A DNA stretch of 64,000 bases, taken from assembly GCA_026169535.1 (NCBI GenBank), contig JAPFCU010000013.1, forward strand, positions 36,587 to 100,586. Direction: 5' to 3'. Position numbers and translations under genes: made by a program. Below are positions 41,665 through 51,474 of this stretch, in pieces (position 1 is the stretch's first letter; each line of letters begins with the position of its first letter). This DNA is from Blautia sp. (GTDB lineage: Bacteria; Bacillota; Clostridia; Lachnospirales; Lachnospiraceae). A model generated the notes under the pieces. That model did not search any database. It saw only the letters and a list, made by a program, of their open reading frames with translations, and was not told the origin of the DNA.

Positions 41665-42496
41665 TACCGGGAGTGATTCCCTTATACTTTTTAAATGTCC
41701 GGATAAAGTAGCTGAGATCGTTAAAACCGTTCCTGTAGGCAATTTCTGTAATTGAATCGTCTGTAGTGGACAGTTCGTAGCAGGCTTGCTCGATCCGCTG
41801 ATGATTCAGGTAATCCATAGGTGTCTGATGAGTCATTTCTGAGAAAAATCTGCAGAAATACTTAGGGGACATAGAGACGGATTCGGACAGCTGCTGTAAA
41901 GTCAGCGGCGAGGCATAATTGTGTTCAATGAATTCAAGCACCTGCTTTAGCTGCAGGATTCTTTTATAATCTTTGCGTGTTTTGTGAACATCTTCAAGAT
42001 AGTAATGTTTACCAAAAACGATACCAAAAAAGTAGTAAAATTGTCCAATCACTGTCAGCTCATATCCCGCTGGTTTCTGCCAGACAGCATCAAAAATACT
42101 GTTTACAGTATCACAGACTTCCTGACTTTCATTTGTGAAATGGTGATAAACAAGCACTTCCTGATGTATGATCTTCTGCATATATCCGGCGCAGACAGAA
42201 TTGTGCTTTAAAAAAGTATTGCCGTCAAAGACAAGACATTGATAGACACAATCCTGAGGCATTCCGCTGTGAAGAATTCCGCTATGCACAAAAATGATAT
42301 CTCCGGCATTGGCAGTGAAACTTTTTTCGTCTAAAGTGACGGTGAGAGTGCCTTCCAAAACACGCATAAGCTCATATTCCACATGCCAGTGATAAGACAT
42401 GACATAGCGCGGATGGGCAGGGTCAATATGATGAAATTCAAATGGAAATTCATAAGTTCCTCTTTTTCTACTTTCGTTTCGATCAAGATCATGCAA
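41648..42496 (-). CDS. AraC-family regulator, probable fucose regulator
   Basis: 282 residues. The N-terminal cupin sensor contains YHWHVEYELMRVLEGTLTV and GDIIFVHSGILHSG. The C-terminal HTH pair runs from QLSESVSMSPKYFCRFFSEM to EIAYRNGFNDLSYFIRTFKKYKG, with the AraC signature end TPGKYKR. It is transcribed divergently from fucI with a 193-base shared control region, so it probably activates fucose isomerase in response to fucose or fuculose (inference). Confidence 0.88.
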   Translation of the reverse strand: MHDLDRNESRKRGTYEFPFEFHHIDPAHPRYVMSYHWHVEYELMRVLEGTLTVTLDEKSFTANAGDIIFVHSGILHSGMPQDCVYQCLVFDGNTFLKHNSVCAGYMQKIIHQEVLVYHHFTNESQEVCDTVNSIFDAVWQKPAGYELTVIGQFYYFFGIVFGKHYYLEDVHKTRKDYKRILQLKQVLEFIEHNYASPLTLQQLSESVSMSPKYFCRFFSEMTHQTPMDYLNHQRIEQACYELSTTDDSITEIAYRNGFNDLSYFIRTFKKYKGITPGKYKRI

Positions 42497-42557
42497 AGCA
42501 GCATCCCTCTTTCTTTGAATTTATAGAATTTTTATAGATGTTACTGAAAAAGTGAAT

Positions 42558-42615
42558 ATTATACTATTTTTTGCCATTATATCACAAGTAATTACCTTAA
42601 TGCAATTGTTATAAT
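42558..42615. promoter_or_regulatory. Divergent araC-family/fucI promoter region
   Basis: On the minus strand TATAAT occurs at 42576-42581 and again at 42558-42563, for the regulator. On the plus strand TATAAT (42610-42615) serves fucI, but no good -35 hexamer lies 16-18 bases before it, as expected for a promoter that needs an AraC-type activator. Confidence 0.5.
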
Positions 42616-42689
42616 AGGTTTATAAGTGGCGAGGGCGGGAAGCGCCTGAGCAGACTGACAAGTATGATAAAATGGAGGTATTTGTTATT

Positions 42690-44486
42690 ATGGCAAAGAG
42701 CAGATTAATCGGAAGCTACCCAGTAATCGGTATCAGACCTACCATCGATGGTCGTAGAGGAGCGCTGGATGTAAGAGGATCTCTGGAAGAGCAGACAATG
42801 AACATGGCTAAGTCTGCTGCTAAATTATTAGAAGAGAACTTAAAATATTCCAATGGTGAGCCGGTTAAAGTTGTTATCGCTGACACTACTATCGGACGTG
42901 TAGGTGAGACAGCAGCATGTGCAGATAAATTCAGAAAAGAAGGCGTTGATATTACTCTTACAGTAACACCTTGCTGGTGCTATGGTTCTGAGACAATGGA
43001 CATGGATCCTCAGACAATCAAAGCTGTATGGGGATTCAATGCAACAGAAAGACCTGGTGCAGTTTATCTTGCATCCGTTCTTGCTACACATGCACAGAAA
43101 GGACTTCCGGCATTCGGTATCTACGGACACGAGGTTCAGGATGCAGATGACACAACAATTCCGGAAGACGTTAAAGAAAAAATCCTCAGATTCGGCCGTG
43201 CAGCAGTTGCAGCAGCTTCTATGAGAGGAAAATCCTGGCTGCAGATCGGTTCCATCTGTATGGGTATCGGCGGATCTATCGTAGATTCTGACTTTATCGA
43301 GTCCTATCTTGGAATGCGTGTAGAATCTGTTGACGAGGTAGAGATCATCCGTCGTATGACAGAGGGCATTTATGATCATGAAGAGTTCGAGAAAGCTCTT
43401 GCATGGGCTAAGAAGACATGCAAGATCGGCTTCGACAAGAACCCGGAAGAACTTCAGATGTCAGAAGAGAAAAAAGAAGAGCAGTTTGAATTTGTTGTTA
43501 AGATGGCAGTTATCATCAAAGAGCTTATGAATGGCTGCGATAACCTTGATCCTGAATTCTCAGAGGAAGCAATCGGTCATAATGCGATCGCTGCTGGTTT
43601 CCAGGGACAGAGACAGTGGACAGACTTCTATCCGAACGGCGACTTTGCTGAAGCTATGCTGAACACTTCCTTTGACTGGGAAGGTGCTAGAGAGCCGTAT
43701 ATCCTGGCTACAGAGAATGACGTACTTAACGGTCTTGGTATGCTGTTTATGAAACTCCTTACAAACCGTGCACAGATGTTTGCAGATGTTCGTACATACT
43801 GGAGCCCGGATGCTGTTAAGAGAGTAACAAATTATGATCTTGAAGGTGTTGCGAAAGAGAACGGTGGTATTATCCATCTGATCAACTCCGGTGCATGCTG
43901 CCTTGATGCAAACGGCGGTGCTAAGGATGAGAATGGCAATGCTGTAATGAAAGAATGGTGGGATGTAACAGAAGCAGACCAGAAAGCAATCATGGAAGCT
44001 ACTACATGGAATGCAGCTGACAACGGATATTTCCGTGGCGGCGGATTCTCTTCCAGATTTGAAACAAAAGATCAGATGCCTGCAACTATGATCCGTCTGA
44101 ACCTTGTAAAAGGCCTTGGACCGGTTCTTCAGATTGCAGAGGGCTGGACAGTAGCTCTTCCGGAAGAAGTTTCTGATACACTCTGGAAACGTACAGACTA
44201 TACATGGCCATGCACATGGTTTGCTCCAAGATGCGATGGAAAAGAAGGCGCATTCAAGGATGCTTACAGTGTAATGAACAACTGGGGTGCTAACCACGGT
44301 GCTATCTCCTATGGACACATTGGTGCAGACCTTATCACAATGTGCTCTATGCTGAGAATTCCGGTTTGCATGCATAACGTTCCGGAAGAGAAAATCTTCC
44401 GTCCGGCAGCATGGAATGCATTCGGAATGGACAAAGAAGGCGCTGATTTCCGTGCTTGCAAGAACTACGGACCGCTTTACAAATAA
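42690..44486 (+). CDS. fucI: L-fucose isomerase
   Basis: Converts L-fucose to L-fuculose (and D-arabinose to D-ribulose), using manganese. The 598-residue protein begins [20 protein letters not shown], has [19 protein letters not shown] in the N-terminal domain and [19 protein letters not shown] near the C-terminus, all typical of FucI. The start ATG 42690 has TGGAGGT upstream; an earlier ATG at 42672 overlaps that ribosome site and is rejected. It is a single-gene unit next to the BMC locus and supplies fuculose for the kinase and for the aldolase at 25.5 kb. Confidence 0.95.
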   Translation: MAKSRLIGSYPVIGIRPTIDGRRGALDVRGSLEEQTMNMAKSAAKLLEENLKYSNGEPVKVVIADTTIGRVGETAACADKFRKEGVDITLTVTPCWCYGSETMDMDPQTIKAVWGFNATERPGAVYLASVLATHAQKGLPAFGIYGHEVQDADDTTIPEDVKEKILRFGRAAVAAASMRGKSWLQIGSICMGIGGSIVDSDFIESYLGMRVESVDEVEIIRRMTEGIYDHEEFEKALAWAKKTCKIGFDKNPEELQMSEEKKEEQFEFVVKMAVIIKELMNGCDNLDPEFSEEAIGHNAIAAGFQGQRQWTDFYPNGDFAEAMLNTSFDWEGAREPYILATENDVLNGLGMLFMKLLTNRAQMFADVRTYWSPDAVKRVTNYDLEGVAKENGGIIHLINSGACCLDANGGAKDENGNAVMKEWWDVTEADQKAIMEATTWNAADNGYFRGGGFSSRFETKDQMPATMIRLNLVKGLGPVLQIAEGWTVALPEEVSDTLWKRTDYTWPCTWFAPRCDGKEGAFKDAYSVMNNWGANHGAISYGHIGADLITMCSMLRIPVCMHNVPEEKIFRPAAWNAFGMDKEGADFRACKNYGPLYK

Positions 44487-44552
44487 TTATCATATTGGTT
44501 GTTGTAAAATGCCATGATAGATGGGGGCTGTTGCAAAAGCAGAAAGATCTGC

Positions 44553-44573
44553 TGGAGCAATAGCTCCTTCTTT
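44553..44573 (+). terminator. Weak terminator after fucI
   Basis: GGAGC (44554-44558) pairs with GCTCC (44563-44567), followed by TTCTTT. Confidence 0.4.
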
Positions 44574-44593
44574 ATGTAAAAAGGAGGAATATT

Positions 44594-45493
44594 GTGAGCA
44601 ATTGCAATCTTTGTCCGCGGCAGTGCGGTGCAGACAGAGAAAATGGAAAATCCGGGATTTGCGGGGTATCAGGAAAAAATATATTGGCAGCCCGGGCTGC
44701 GCTTCATTTTTGGGAGGAGCCCTGTATTTCCGGGGAGAGGGGATCCGGGACGGTGTTTTTTTCCGGATGCCCGCTTCGATGCGTGTATTGTCAGAATTAT
44801 CAGATTGCCGGTACAGAGGTAGGGATGGAAATCAGTGAAGAACGTCTCAAAGAAATTTTTCTGGAACTTCAGGAAAAAGGCGCTCATAATATTAATCTGG
44901 TAACACCTACTCATTATACACCCGAAATTATTCGGGCAATAAGAAAAGCAAAAGAACAGGGATTGAGGCTTCCGATTGTTTATAATTGCAGTGGTTATGA
45001 AAAAGTGGAAACACTGAAAATGCTGAAAGGGATTGTGAATGTTTATCTGACAGATTTTAAATATATGGAAAGAGAAGCGGCTGTCCGTTATTCAAAGGCC
45101 CCTGATTATCCGGAAATTGCCCGGGCAGCATTGAAAGAAATGATGAATCAGACAGGAGAAGCCAAATTTGACGAGAATGGAATAATGCAATCAGGCGTGA
45201 TTGTAAGGCACCTTTTGCTGCCCGGTCATGTACGAAATGCCCGGGCAGTGGTAAAGTATGTTTATGAAACATACGGAGATCAGTTATATTTAAGTCTTAT
45301 GAATCAGTATACCCCTCTTCCTCAGGTGAAAAAGGAATTTCCGGAGCTGGATCGCAGGGTGACAGAAAGAGAATATCAGAGACTTATTTCATATGCTCTT
45401 GAAATTGGAGTAGAAAATGCTTTTATCCAGGATGGAAACACTGCGAAAGAAAGTTTTATTCCCATGTTTGATTATGAAGGCATCAGGAGTTAA
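44594..45493 (+). CDS. PflX-like radical SAM protein
   Basis: Radical SAM protein of the PflX type (COG1313), often annotated as a pyruvate-formate-lyase activating enzyme homologue. The cluster motif CX3CX2C is CPLRCVYC (about residues 59-66) with QNYQI after it. An N-terminal cysteine set (CNLCPRQCG, then GICG) may bind a second metal. The function is not established. It has no glycyl-radical partner next to it, so a role in activating the BMC dehydratase is unlikely given the dedicated activase at 24.5 kb. The start is GTG 44594 after AAGGAGG; 299 residues. The 3' end overlaps the convergent flavoprotein gene by 11 bases. Confidence 0.85.
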   Translation: MSNCNLCPRQCGADRENGKSGICGVSGKNILAARAALHFWEEPCISGERGSGTVFFSGCPLRCVYCQNYQIAGTEVGMEISEERLKEIFLELQEKGAHNINLVTPTHYTPEIIRAIRKAKEQGLRLPIVYNCSGYEKVETLKMLKGIVNVYLTDFKYMEREAAVRYSKAPDYPEIARAALKEMMNQTGEAKFDENGIMQSGVIVRHLLLPGHVRNARAVVKYVYETYGDQLYLSLMNQYTPLPQVKKEFPELDRRVTEREYQRLISYALEIGVENAFIQDGNTAKESFIPMFDYEGIRS

Positions 45494-46031
45494 AAAAATC
45501 ACACAGCTCATCCAGTTTTTGCCGGATATCAGGATCTTCCGCTGCAACAAAATCATCTGTTCCGTGGAAAGAAATCAGAGGAAAAAGATTGGTGGCTCTG
45601 ATATCCCGGAGAAGAATTTGAGCAGTATCGAAGGCTTTTTCCATGTTGCCTTTGCCTCCGCCGACTAAAAGTACTGCTGATTTCTTTTCTTTTGTTATGG
45701 GCATATCATTTCTGAAAAATTTGGCACTGAAATATGTCTGCAGACGGCTTCCAAGGTCCAGAAGCTTTCCTGTCAGCTCTGAAAAATAGATAGGTGAAGC
45801 AATAAGAACATTATCGCATTCTTCAATATAGGAATAAATCTCCTGCATTTCATCTTTTACACAGCATCCGGGATTTTTCCAGCAGTAGCGACAGTCTATG
45901 CAGGGGGCAACGTTACAGTAATAAGCATCAACGACTTTGATTTCTCCGTGGAGATTTTTCTTCAAAATGTTTAAAAGACTTACAGTGTCTCCGTTCCTTC
46001 GTGGAGAACCATTGAGTATAAGTGTTTTCAA
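45483..46031 (-). CDS. Flavodoxin-fold NAD(P)H-dependent FMN oxidoreductase
   Basis: 182 residues. The FMN phosphate loop is LNGSPRRNGDTVSLL at the N-terminus. The family cysteine cluster CIDCRYCWKNPGCCVKDEM follows, then NVLIASPIYFSELTGKL, the flavin-ring loop. These iron-sulfur-like flavoproteins serve various anaerobic reductions; the substrate is unknown. It is transcribed towards the radical SAM gene. Confidence 0.88.
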   Translation of the reverse strand: MKTLILNGSPRRNGDTVSLLNILKKNLHGEIKVVDAYYCNVAPCIDCRYCWKNPGCCVKDEMQEIYSYIEECDNVLIASPIYFSELTGKLLDLGSRLQTYFSAKFFRNDMPITKEKKSAVLLVGGGKGNMEKAFDTAQILLRDIRATNLFPLISFHGTDDFVAAEDPDIRQKLDELCDFFNS

Positions 46032-46200
46032 AATAGATGTTTTCCTTTCAATGTTATAAATTGTTACTATTATAACAAGTGAATAGAAAGTTTACAATGA
46101 AAACATTACCGGGAAAGAAACAGATTGTTTTGTAAAAAATTCATGGTAAAATAAAAATGAATAACAGACTATATTGAAAAAGAGGAAGTGAAAAAGAAGT

Positions 46201-47061
46201 ATGATACATGAAAAAATTATGATTGAACCAAAAAGCAATCATCAGGATGACGCATATATGATGACATATTTTTGGGAAGAGTCAAAGGAACTTTATCCGG
46301 GACAGCTGCGCCCGGTGATCCTGATCTGTCCCGGAGGTGCATATCGAATGACTTCAGACAGAGAGGCAGAGGCTGTTGCAGTAAAGTTTATGAGCATGGG
46401 ATATCACACAGCGGTTCTTCGTTACAGTGTTGCTCCTGCAGTTTATCCAACAGCACTTCACCAGCTTGCAAAAGCGGTAAGTATTCTAAGAAAAAGGAGT
46501 GACCGGTGGCTGATTGATCCGGACAAAATCCTTGTTATGGGATTTTCGGCAGGAGGACATCTGGCTGCATCTCTGGGGGTATTCTGGAATAAGGGAGAAA
46601 TTACGAAAGCATTGGAGGTCAGTGCAGAGGAAATACGCCCAAATGGAATGATACTCAGTTATCCGGTGATCACTTCCGGTCAGTATGGTCATCAGGAAAG
46701 TTTTCGTAATCTTCTGGGAGAACGTTATGAAGAATTGAGAGAAAAAATGTCTTTGGAGAATCAGGTGGATCAGGATACTCCCAGAACGTTTATCTGGCAT
46801 ACATTTGAGGATACAACCGTGCATCCGGAAAATTCTCTGAGCTTTGTCAGATCTATGGTAAAATATGGAGTTCCTGTGGAGTATCATCTTTTTCCGGAGG
46901 GAATTCATGGTATAGGACTTGGAAATGAGCTTACGGCAAATCCTGACGGAAGAGGGATTGTGAAAGCCTGTGGAGAGTGGAGCTGTCTTTGTGAAAAATG
47001 GTTAAACCGGGAATTTCCCTGGTGGAATCAGAAAAATGAGGAAAATTGTCTTTTTATGTAA
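46201..47061 (+). CDS. Alpha/beta-hydrolase, esterase-like
   Basis: Cytoplasmic hydrolase of the acetyl-esterase/lipase group (BD-FAE-like), 286 residues. The oxyanion segment is ILICPGGAYRM, the nucleophile Ser is in VMGFSAGGHLAAS (about residue 117), and the catalytic His lies in EGIHGIGLGNE. A candidate Asp is in WHTFEDTTVH. No signal peptide. Relatives deacetylate xylo-oligosaccharides or other acetylated sugars; the substrate here is not shown by context. The ATG follows GAGGAAGTG. Confidence 0.85.
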   Translation: MIHEKIMIEPKSNHQDDAYMMTYFWEESKELYPGQLRPVILICPGGAYRMTSDREAEAVAVKFMSMGYHTAVLRYSVAPAVYPTALHQLAKAVSILRKRSDRWLIDPDKILVMGFSAGGHLAASLGVFWNKGEITKALEVSAEEIRPNGMILSYPVITSGQYGHQESFRNLLGERYEELREKMSLENQVDQDTPRTFIWHTFEDTTVHPENSLSFVRSMVKYGVPVEYHLFPEGIHGIGLGNELTANPDGRGIVKACGEWSCLCEKWLNREFPWWNQKNEENCLFM

Positions 47062-47093
47062 AAAAAGCAGAAAAAAAACAGAACAAATAGGGA

Positions 47094-47122
47094 TTATCAA
47101 ACAAGAAAAACTGTGCTATGAT
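47094..47122 (+). promoter_or_regulatory. Promoter of the SH3 surface protein gene
   Basis: TTATCA (47094-47099) and TATGAT (47117-47122), 17-base spacer, 46 bases before the ATG. Confidence 0.5.
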
Positions 47123-47167
47123 AAAACATAGAAAATATACATAAAGAACTAAGGGGAGCATAGAAAA

Positions 47168-48163
47168 ATGAAAAAAACAGGAATGATCTGGCTGATTGCG
47201 TTGATGTGCATGTTTTTTTCTGTGAACGTATGGGCAGACATATCGGATAAAAAGACAGAGCCTGACATTAAAACAGATTATTACATGATTGTAGAATCAA
47301 AACAGGGTGGTATAGACATTTATGCCCATCCGGATCTGGAGTCTGCAAAGTTAAACGAAGAACTGATCCCTAATGGAACATCCCTGCATATCGAAGGAGA
47401 GGTGGAGGATACAGTTCATTCACGAACCTGGGGATATGTACAGTATCATGGGATGTACGGATATGTTCCTCTGGATGACTGCCGTCCGGCTCAGTCCAGA
47501 AAGGAAGCAATCGATTCTGAACTTTATATTGCAGGACGTGATCATGTAGACTACAATGCGGATTATGATGTTAGGGCATATGCCAGCGAGGGAACGCAGA
47601 AACTTTATCAGGGTCCCGGAGAAAAATACGGAGAAGTTCCGGGAGTACGTGATATAAAAAATGGAGAATCCCTTCATGTTACTCAGGATGCGGAACTGGT
47701 AGACGGCAGTCATTGGGGAGTAACAACAGTAGACGGTAAAGAGGGCTGGATCAATCTGGATGATACAGAAGACGCGGCCAGGAAAAGAGGAGAACTCTCA
47801 GAGAACGATACAGATACAAAAAAAGAATTTGTTACTATGATAACATCAGAGGAAGCAGAACTTTCCAAGATGCCGGAGGCAACAGTGACGCCTGAAGCGA
47901 CGGAAGCACCAACGGCAACAGTGACGCCTGAAGCGACGGAAGCACCAACAGTAACAGTGACGCCCGAAGCGACAGAAGAACCAACGGCAACAGAGACGCT
48001 TGAAGCAGCGGAAACATCGACGTCAACAGAGGTACCAAAAGAAACTGTTGCTTCGGCATCAGAGGAATCAAATTCCTTGATTCCAACACCTTTTTGGTGG
48101 ATAGCAGCAGCTGCAGTGATAGCGGTAGCAGGAGTTTTGATTTATCATTTTAAAAAGAAATAA
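47168..48163 (+). CDS. Membrane-anchored SH3-domain surface protein
   Basis: 331 residues with a Sec signal peptide (KKTGMIWLIALMCMFFSVN, NVWA cleavage), two bacterial SH3-like segments (about residues 35-105 and 130-200, the second with KLYQGPGEKYGEVPGV and GKEGWINLDD), then a Thr/Pro/Glu-rich repeat stalk of 12-residue units. A C-terminal membrane helix (WWIAAAAVIAVAGVLIYHF) ends in basic residues. Such proteins sit on the cell surface and may bind peptidoglycan. There is no LPXTG, so the anchor is the helix itself. It stands alone between a promoter and a terminator. Confidence 0.82.
   Translation: MKKTGMIWLIALMCMFFSVNVWADISDKKTEPDIKTDYYMIVESKQGGIDIYAHPDLESAKLNEELIPNGTSLHIEGEVEDTVHSRTWGYVQYHGMYGYVPLDDCRPAQSRKEAIDSELYIAGRDHVDYNADYDVRAYASEGTQKLYQGPGEKYGEVPGVRDIKNGESLHVTQDAELVDGSHWGVTTVDGKEGWINLDDTEDAARKRGELSENDTDTKKEFVTMITSEEAELSKMPEATVTPEATEAPTATVTPEATEAPTVTVTPEATEEPTATETLEAAETSTSTEVPKETVASASEESNSLIPTPFWWIAAAAVIAVAGVLIYHFKKK
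47879..48022 (+). repeat. 36-bp tandem repeats encoding a Thr/Pro/Glu stalk
   Basis: Four in-frame 36-base units, the first two nearly identical (47879-47914 and 47915-47950), the third lightly and the fourth heavily diverged. They encode the unit ATVTPEATEAPT. Copy number may vary between strains. Confidence 0.85.
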
Positions 48164-48171
48164 AAGGTTAG

Positions 48172-48216
48172 AAAAAATGTATCCCGCATTTCGTCTTGCG
48201 GGATACATTTTTTATC
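48172..48216. terminator. Convergent terminator
   Basis: AATGTATCCCGCA (48176-48188) pairs perfectly with TGCGGGATACATT (48197-48209), with A and T runs on the two sides. It serves both the SH3 gene and the minus-strand protease. Confidence 0.92.
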
Positions 48217-50782
48217 AATAGCTTTTTACTGTTACAGTCCGGGATCTTGCTGAAAATAGCTTTCGGTACTGATTCAGTTTTTTTCTGGGAACACGGATCG
48301 TCATTTTTTGGGAACCGTAGTCGATCTTTGCAGAGATCTTACTTAATTGTGTACTGGTTATTTTTATGATACATCCGCGTTTTACTCTGCCAAATGAGTA
48401 GGTGCCGATCTGTTTCAGTCCATTGCCAATAGTGATGCGGTTCAGGTTCCGGCAGTTGTAAAAGGCTCTGGATCCGATAACAGAAACATTATTTCCAATG
48501 ACCACATTCGTAAGCTTGTTTTTTCCACTAAAAGCATTGGTCCACACAGAGGTTACACGATAGGTGATTCCCATATACCGGATACTGGAAGGAATAACCA
48601 CTTTTTTTATGTTAGGGTCTGTGGTGCCGCAGCAGGCAACTGTTTGTTTGCCGGTAACCTGATAGATCAGTTTTGTGGAGGGAATACATTTGCTGCCCCA
48701 TTTTGCATAAAGAGTGATATTTCCCTTTATTGTCAGTGTTTTTCCAGGCAGATAAGTGGCTCCTGTGCCATCTGCTCTGGTGTTCCATCCAAGGAAAAAC
48801 CGGGAGGTACAGTAGGGGGCGGATTTTATCTTTGCAGACTGACCGGAGATATATCTGGTTTTATCAGATGGCATATTTCCTGTAGAAAGGCTGGTATTGG
48901 CTTTGTATACGACCTGATAAGTCCGAGGAACAGGAGCAGCTGTAGGCCGTGGTGTTGCTGTAGGGCGTGGGGCTGCCGTGGGGCGCGGCGTGATTACTGC
49001 CGGTGCTTCCAGTGTCCGTGTATGTGCTTTTATGCAGAAACAGAAACCAGGGTTAGAAGTGGAACAGTCCGTCCATCGGGTGCCTGTGGAAGATAAAAAG
49101 CTTTGTCCAGGTTTCAGTCCGGCAATGGCTTTGAACCAGGATCCCGATGCAGAGGAAGTACTTGCTTCAACATAATATTTTGTTTCATATGGAAAGGTAA
49201 GTACCACAGAATATTTACTTCCCTGGACAAGTTTTACAGGATTGTCAAGCTTCAGCGTATGAATACCTGCGATAGGCTGGGTATATTCCAGCGGAGTGCG
49301 AAAAGCAGGAGTTCCGCTGGCAGGATTCAATGGATCGGAAAGATCAGTATAAATCTGGATACGATATGTAGTAAAATCCTGCTTGCTGGAAAGGACGATC
49401 TCTCCAAGTTCTTCTGCATTGCCCTGTCCTGCGGAAGCGGTAAAGACATTGGCAATGGAGCTTCCGGCTTTTACTGTAACACTGGTTGTGCCGGAAGCAG
49501 CACCATCATAAAAATAGTTATTGGGATACTGAAGGGAGGTAATGGCAGTATTGCATACAAGGTTTGAAATAGATGCATCTTCATAGGAAAGATAGAAGTA
49601 CCCATTTTTTCCCCAGGACGGTCCATAACTGTTTTTTACGATCCAGGCTCCATCGTTTTGAACCATGGAGGCTGCCGGGAAATTGTTCCTGGAGTAGCTG
49701 TCATCCCATCCTACGATAGTGACTGCATGATTTACCTTTCCTGCAGTGGGGCAACATGCAGCAGCTGTTTCCGGGCGGTAATAAACTCCGGCATTGTCCA
49801 TCAGTATCATGGCAGAAACAGATCCGTATTCAGAGACCAGCTGTTTCATACGTTGTTGTGAATAGGCTGAAAATACGGCATCTTTCAAATAGACATCTGT
49901 ATTATATGCAATGGCCGGATCCAAAGGACGGGACAGATCCAGAGTATGTGTGGAGTCTGTGGGAAGCGGTGCTTTTCCTTCAGATACCATACCGGACCAG
50001 GTGCTCAAAAAGAAAGATGCGACCATACCGTTTCCGCTGTCATGATAGTTTTTTCCAAGATGAATGATCCTGTCATCAGGAGTATTTCCCAGAGGATCAT
50101 TAACTCTGTTGGCAAAAAAGTATGCAAGGTGTTCCTCAGAAAGATCCCAGGTTCCAAGCCCCTGCTTCAGAAGAGAGGTCTCAAAATTGGAAGCAAGGCT
50201 GAAAGCCCAGCAGATATTAAAGGGATTCTGATTTTTTACAGAGGAGATGATGCCTGACTGCCTGGAATCATAATAAGAAGGTAGAAGACCGTATTTGCTT
50301 ATGCTGAGATCACTGTCCGGATCTTCAGCAGGAGAAAACGCAGGCATATTTTCCATGAGATCCAGCTGTTCCTGAATTTCTTCTTCCGTCATAGGACGTC
50401 CCAGTATATAATCTGCATTTTCTGTATTGTTCATTGCGTCTCCGGAGGAAAAGAGTTCGCCGGTCATTTCCCCGGAGGAAAAGTCTTCTATGCTCTGTGA
50501 ATCTTCCAAAAGATCAGGATTTCCTTCCGGATCAGTACGCTCAGGAGCTTCTGTGATTTCAGGAGCTTCGATAAAGATATCCTCCTGAACAGTCGGATCA
50601 GAATCAGAAAAAGAATCTTCCGGATCGGCGAGGCTGATATCATTTTCAGAGGAAGAATCCTCTGAGAATGAGACCGTTTCATTTGCGTCAGATGAGAAGC
50701 CAGCTGCAGCCACAGCAGAATTTCCAATTAGAATGGCAGTACTCAGAAGCAGACTTAGAAGCTGTTTTTTGCGATATTTCAT
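48215..50782 (-). CDS. Secreted papain-family (C1) protease with InlB-type and BspA-type repeats
   Basis: An 855-residue secreted cysteine protease. A signal peptide (KKQLLSLLLSTAILIGNSAV) is followed by a 130-residue acidic Ser/Glu/Asp-rich region. The catalytic domain (about 165-425) has Cys in NICWAFS, His in NHAVTIVGWD and Asn in WIVKNSYGPSWG, the papain order. A lectin-like beta domain follows (about 430-590), then a Pro/Arg/Thr linker of PRPTAAP units, an InlB/Listeria-Bacteroides repeat (FFLGWNTRADGTGATY) and BspA-type leucine-rich repeats (VIGSRAFYNCRNLNRITIG). There is no membrane anchor or sorting signal at the C-terminus. Similar Lachnospiraceae proteins are thought to act on host or dietary protein. 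Confidence 0.88.
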   Translation of the reverse strand: MKYRKKQLLSLLLSTAILIGNSAVAAAGFSSDANETVSFSEDSSSENDISLADPEDSFSDSDPTVQEDIFIEAPEITEAPERTDPEGNPDLLEDSQSIEDFSSGEMTGELFSSGDAMNNTENADYILGRPMTEEEIQEQLDLMENMPAFSPAEDPDSDLSISKYGLLPSYYDSRQSGIISSVKNQNPFNICWAFSLASNFETSLLKQGLGTWDLSEEHLAYFFANRVNDPLGNTPDDRIIHLGKNYHDSGNGMVASFFLSTWSGMVSEGKAPLPTDSTHTLDLSRPLDPAIAYNTDVYLKDAVFSAYSQQRMKQLVSEYGSVSAMILMDNAGVYYRPETAAACCPTAGKVNHAVTIVGWDDSYSRNNFPAASMVQNDGAWIVKNSYGPSWGKNGYFYLSYEDASISNLVCNTAITSLQYPNNYFYDGAASGTTSVTVKAGSSIANVFTASAGQGNAEELGEIVLSSKQDFTTYRIQIYTDLSDPLNPASGTPAFRTPLEYTQPIAGIHTLKLDNPVKLVQGSKYSVVLTFPYETKYYVEASTSSASGSWFKAIAGLKPGQSFLSSTGTRWTDCSTSNPGFCFCIKAHTRTLEAPAVITPRPTAAPRPTATPRPTAAPVPRTYQVVYKANTSLSTGNMPSDKTRYISGQSAKIKSAPYCTSRFFLGWNTRADGTGATYLPGKTLTIKGNITLYAKWGSKCIPSTKLIYQVTGKQTVACCGTTDPNIKKVVIPSSIRYMGITYRVTSVWTNAFSGKNKLTNVVIGNNVSVIGSRAFYNCRNLNRITIGNGLKQIGTYSFGRVKRGCIIKITSTQLSKISAKIDYGSQKMTIRVPRKKLNQYRKLFSARSRTVTVKSY

Positions 50783-50826
50783 GAGGATCCTCCTTTATTT
50801 TATATAAACACAGGTTACTTACCTAG

Positions 50827-50855
50827 AATATAGCGATTTTTGAAAATGATGTCAA
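50827..50855 (-). promoter_or_regulatory. Promoter of the C1 protease gene
   Basis: On the minus strand TTGACA (plus 50850-50855) and TATATT (plus 50827-50832) are 17 bases apart, 44 bases before the ATG. Confidence 0.75.
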
Positions 50856-50869
50856 TGATATATAATAAA

Positions 50870-50903
50870 GCAGCATAAGCTCCGGCTTCGGAACTTATGC
50901 TGC
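50870..50903 (-). terminator. Terminator of fucU
   Basis: GCAGCATAAG (50870-50879) pairs with CTTATGCTGC (50894-50903), with an inner TCCG/CGGA stem. On the minus strand it is followed by TTTATTATA, so it most likely ends the fucU transcript. Confidence 0.65.
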
Positions 50904-50969
50904 CTGAAGAATTTATCATGTATCGTTGATCTGCTGCACCCCTGGCGGATCAGTCACATATCTAAACGC

Positions 50970-51413
50970 TTAGTCGTTGATTACAACGCCTTTCTGAAGC
51001 ATAACATTTGCATACAGAGCTTTCTCGCTGGTAGAGATGATACAGTAAGCTGTTTTTGCTTCATCGTAGAATTTAAAACGTTCGATATTGCCTACCACTG
51101 CATCGCCTCTGTCATCATACTTGCGGATGATTTCTTTGTATGTATCCCAGATTGGTGTTTCTACAGTGTCGCCAGGCATAACTTCCATGAGATTTACCGG
51201 TTTCTCCACATAGGTGTCCAGTGGGAATACTTTCAGGATAGCTTCCAGAATCTCCGGAACACCGTGACCGTCACAGCGGATGGTGATAGCATTTTTTCCC
51301 ATGGATTCAACAGGGAAGTTTCCGTCTGCAATAACAAGACGGTCGCTGTGACCCATTTCACATAATACCTTTAATAATTCTGGTGATAAAATTTCAGGAA
51401 TTCCTTTTAACAT
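50970..51413 (-). CDS. fucU: L-fucose mutarotase (RbsD/FucU family)
   Basis: 147 residues. The family pattern is LKGIPEILSPELLKVLCEMGHSDRLVIADGNFP (in parts: ILSPELLKVLCEMGHSD, LVIADGNFP), followed by a mid-protein VMPGDTVETPIWDTY and FYDEAKTAYCIISTSEKALYANVML. It interconverts the anomers of fucose (or a related sugar) for the isomerase. The C-terminal Tyr/Asn region favours FucU over RbsD. I start at the second ATG, which has GGAGGT in front. It is divergent from the aldolase operon, so it could instead serve the sugar handled there. Confidence 0.85.
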   Translation of the reverse strand: MLKGIPEILSPELLKVLCEMGHSDRLVIADGNFPVESMGKNAITIRCDGHGVPEILEAILKVFPLDTYVEKPVNLMEVMPGDTVETPIWDTYKEIIRKYDDRGDAVVGNIERFKFYDEAKTAYCIISTSEKALYANVMLQKGVVIND

Positions 51414-51474
51414 TTCAGTACCTCCGATCATTTTTTTCTATCTTAAACTTTACCTGTGTTCTTCTCAAGTTTCA

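Noticed and set aside
44521..44838. 105-codon frame at the start of the PflX-like gene
   Set aside because: It overlaps the radical SAM gene in another frame and lacks domain or ribosome-site support.
44594..45493. PflX-like protein as the activase of the BMC dehydratase
   Set aside because: A dedicated activase with the proper motif lies next to the dehydratase; the PflX-type gene is 20 kb away without a partner.
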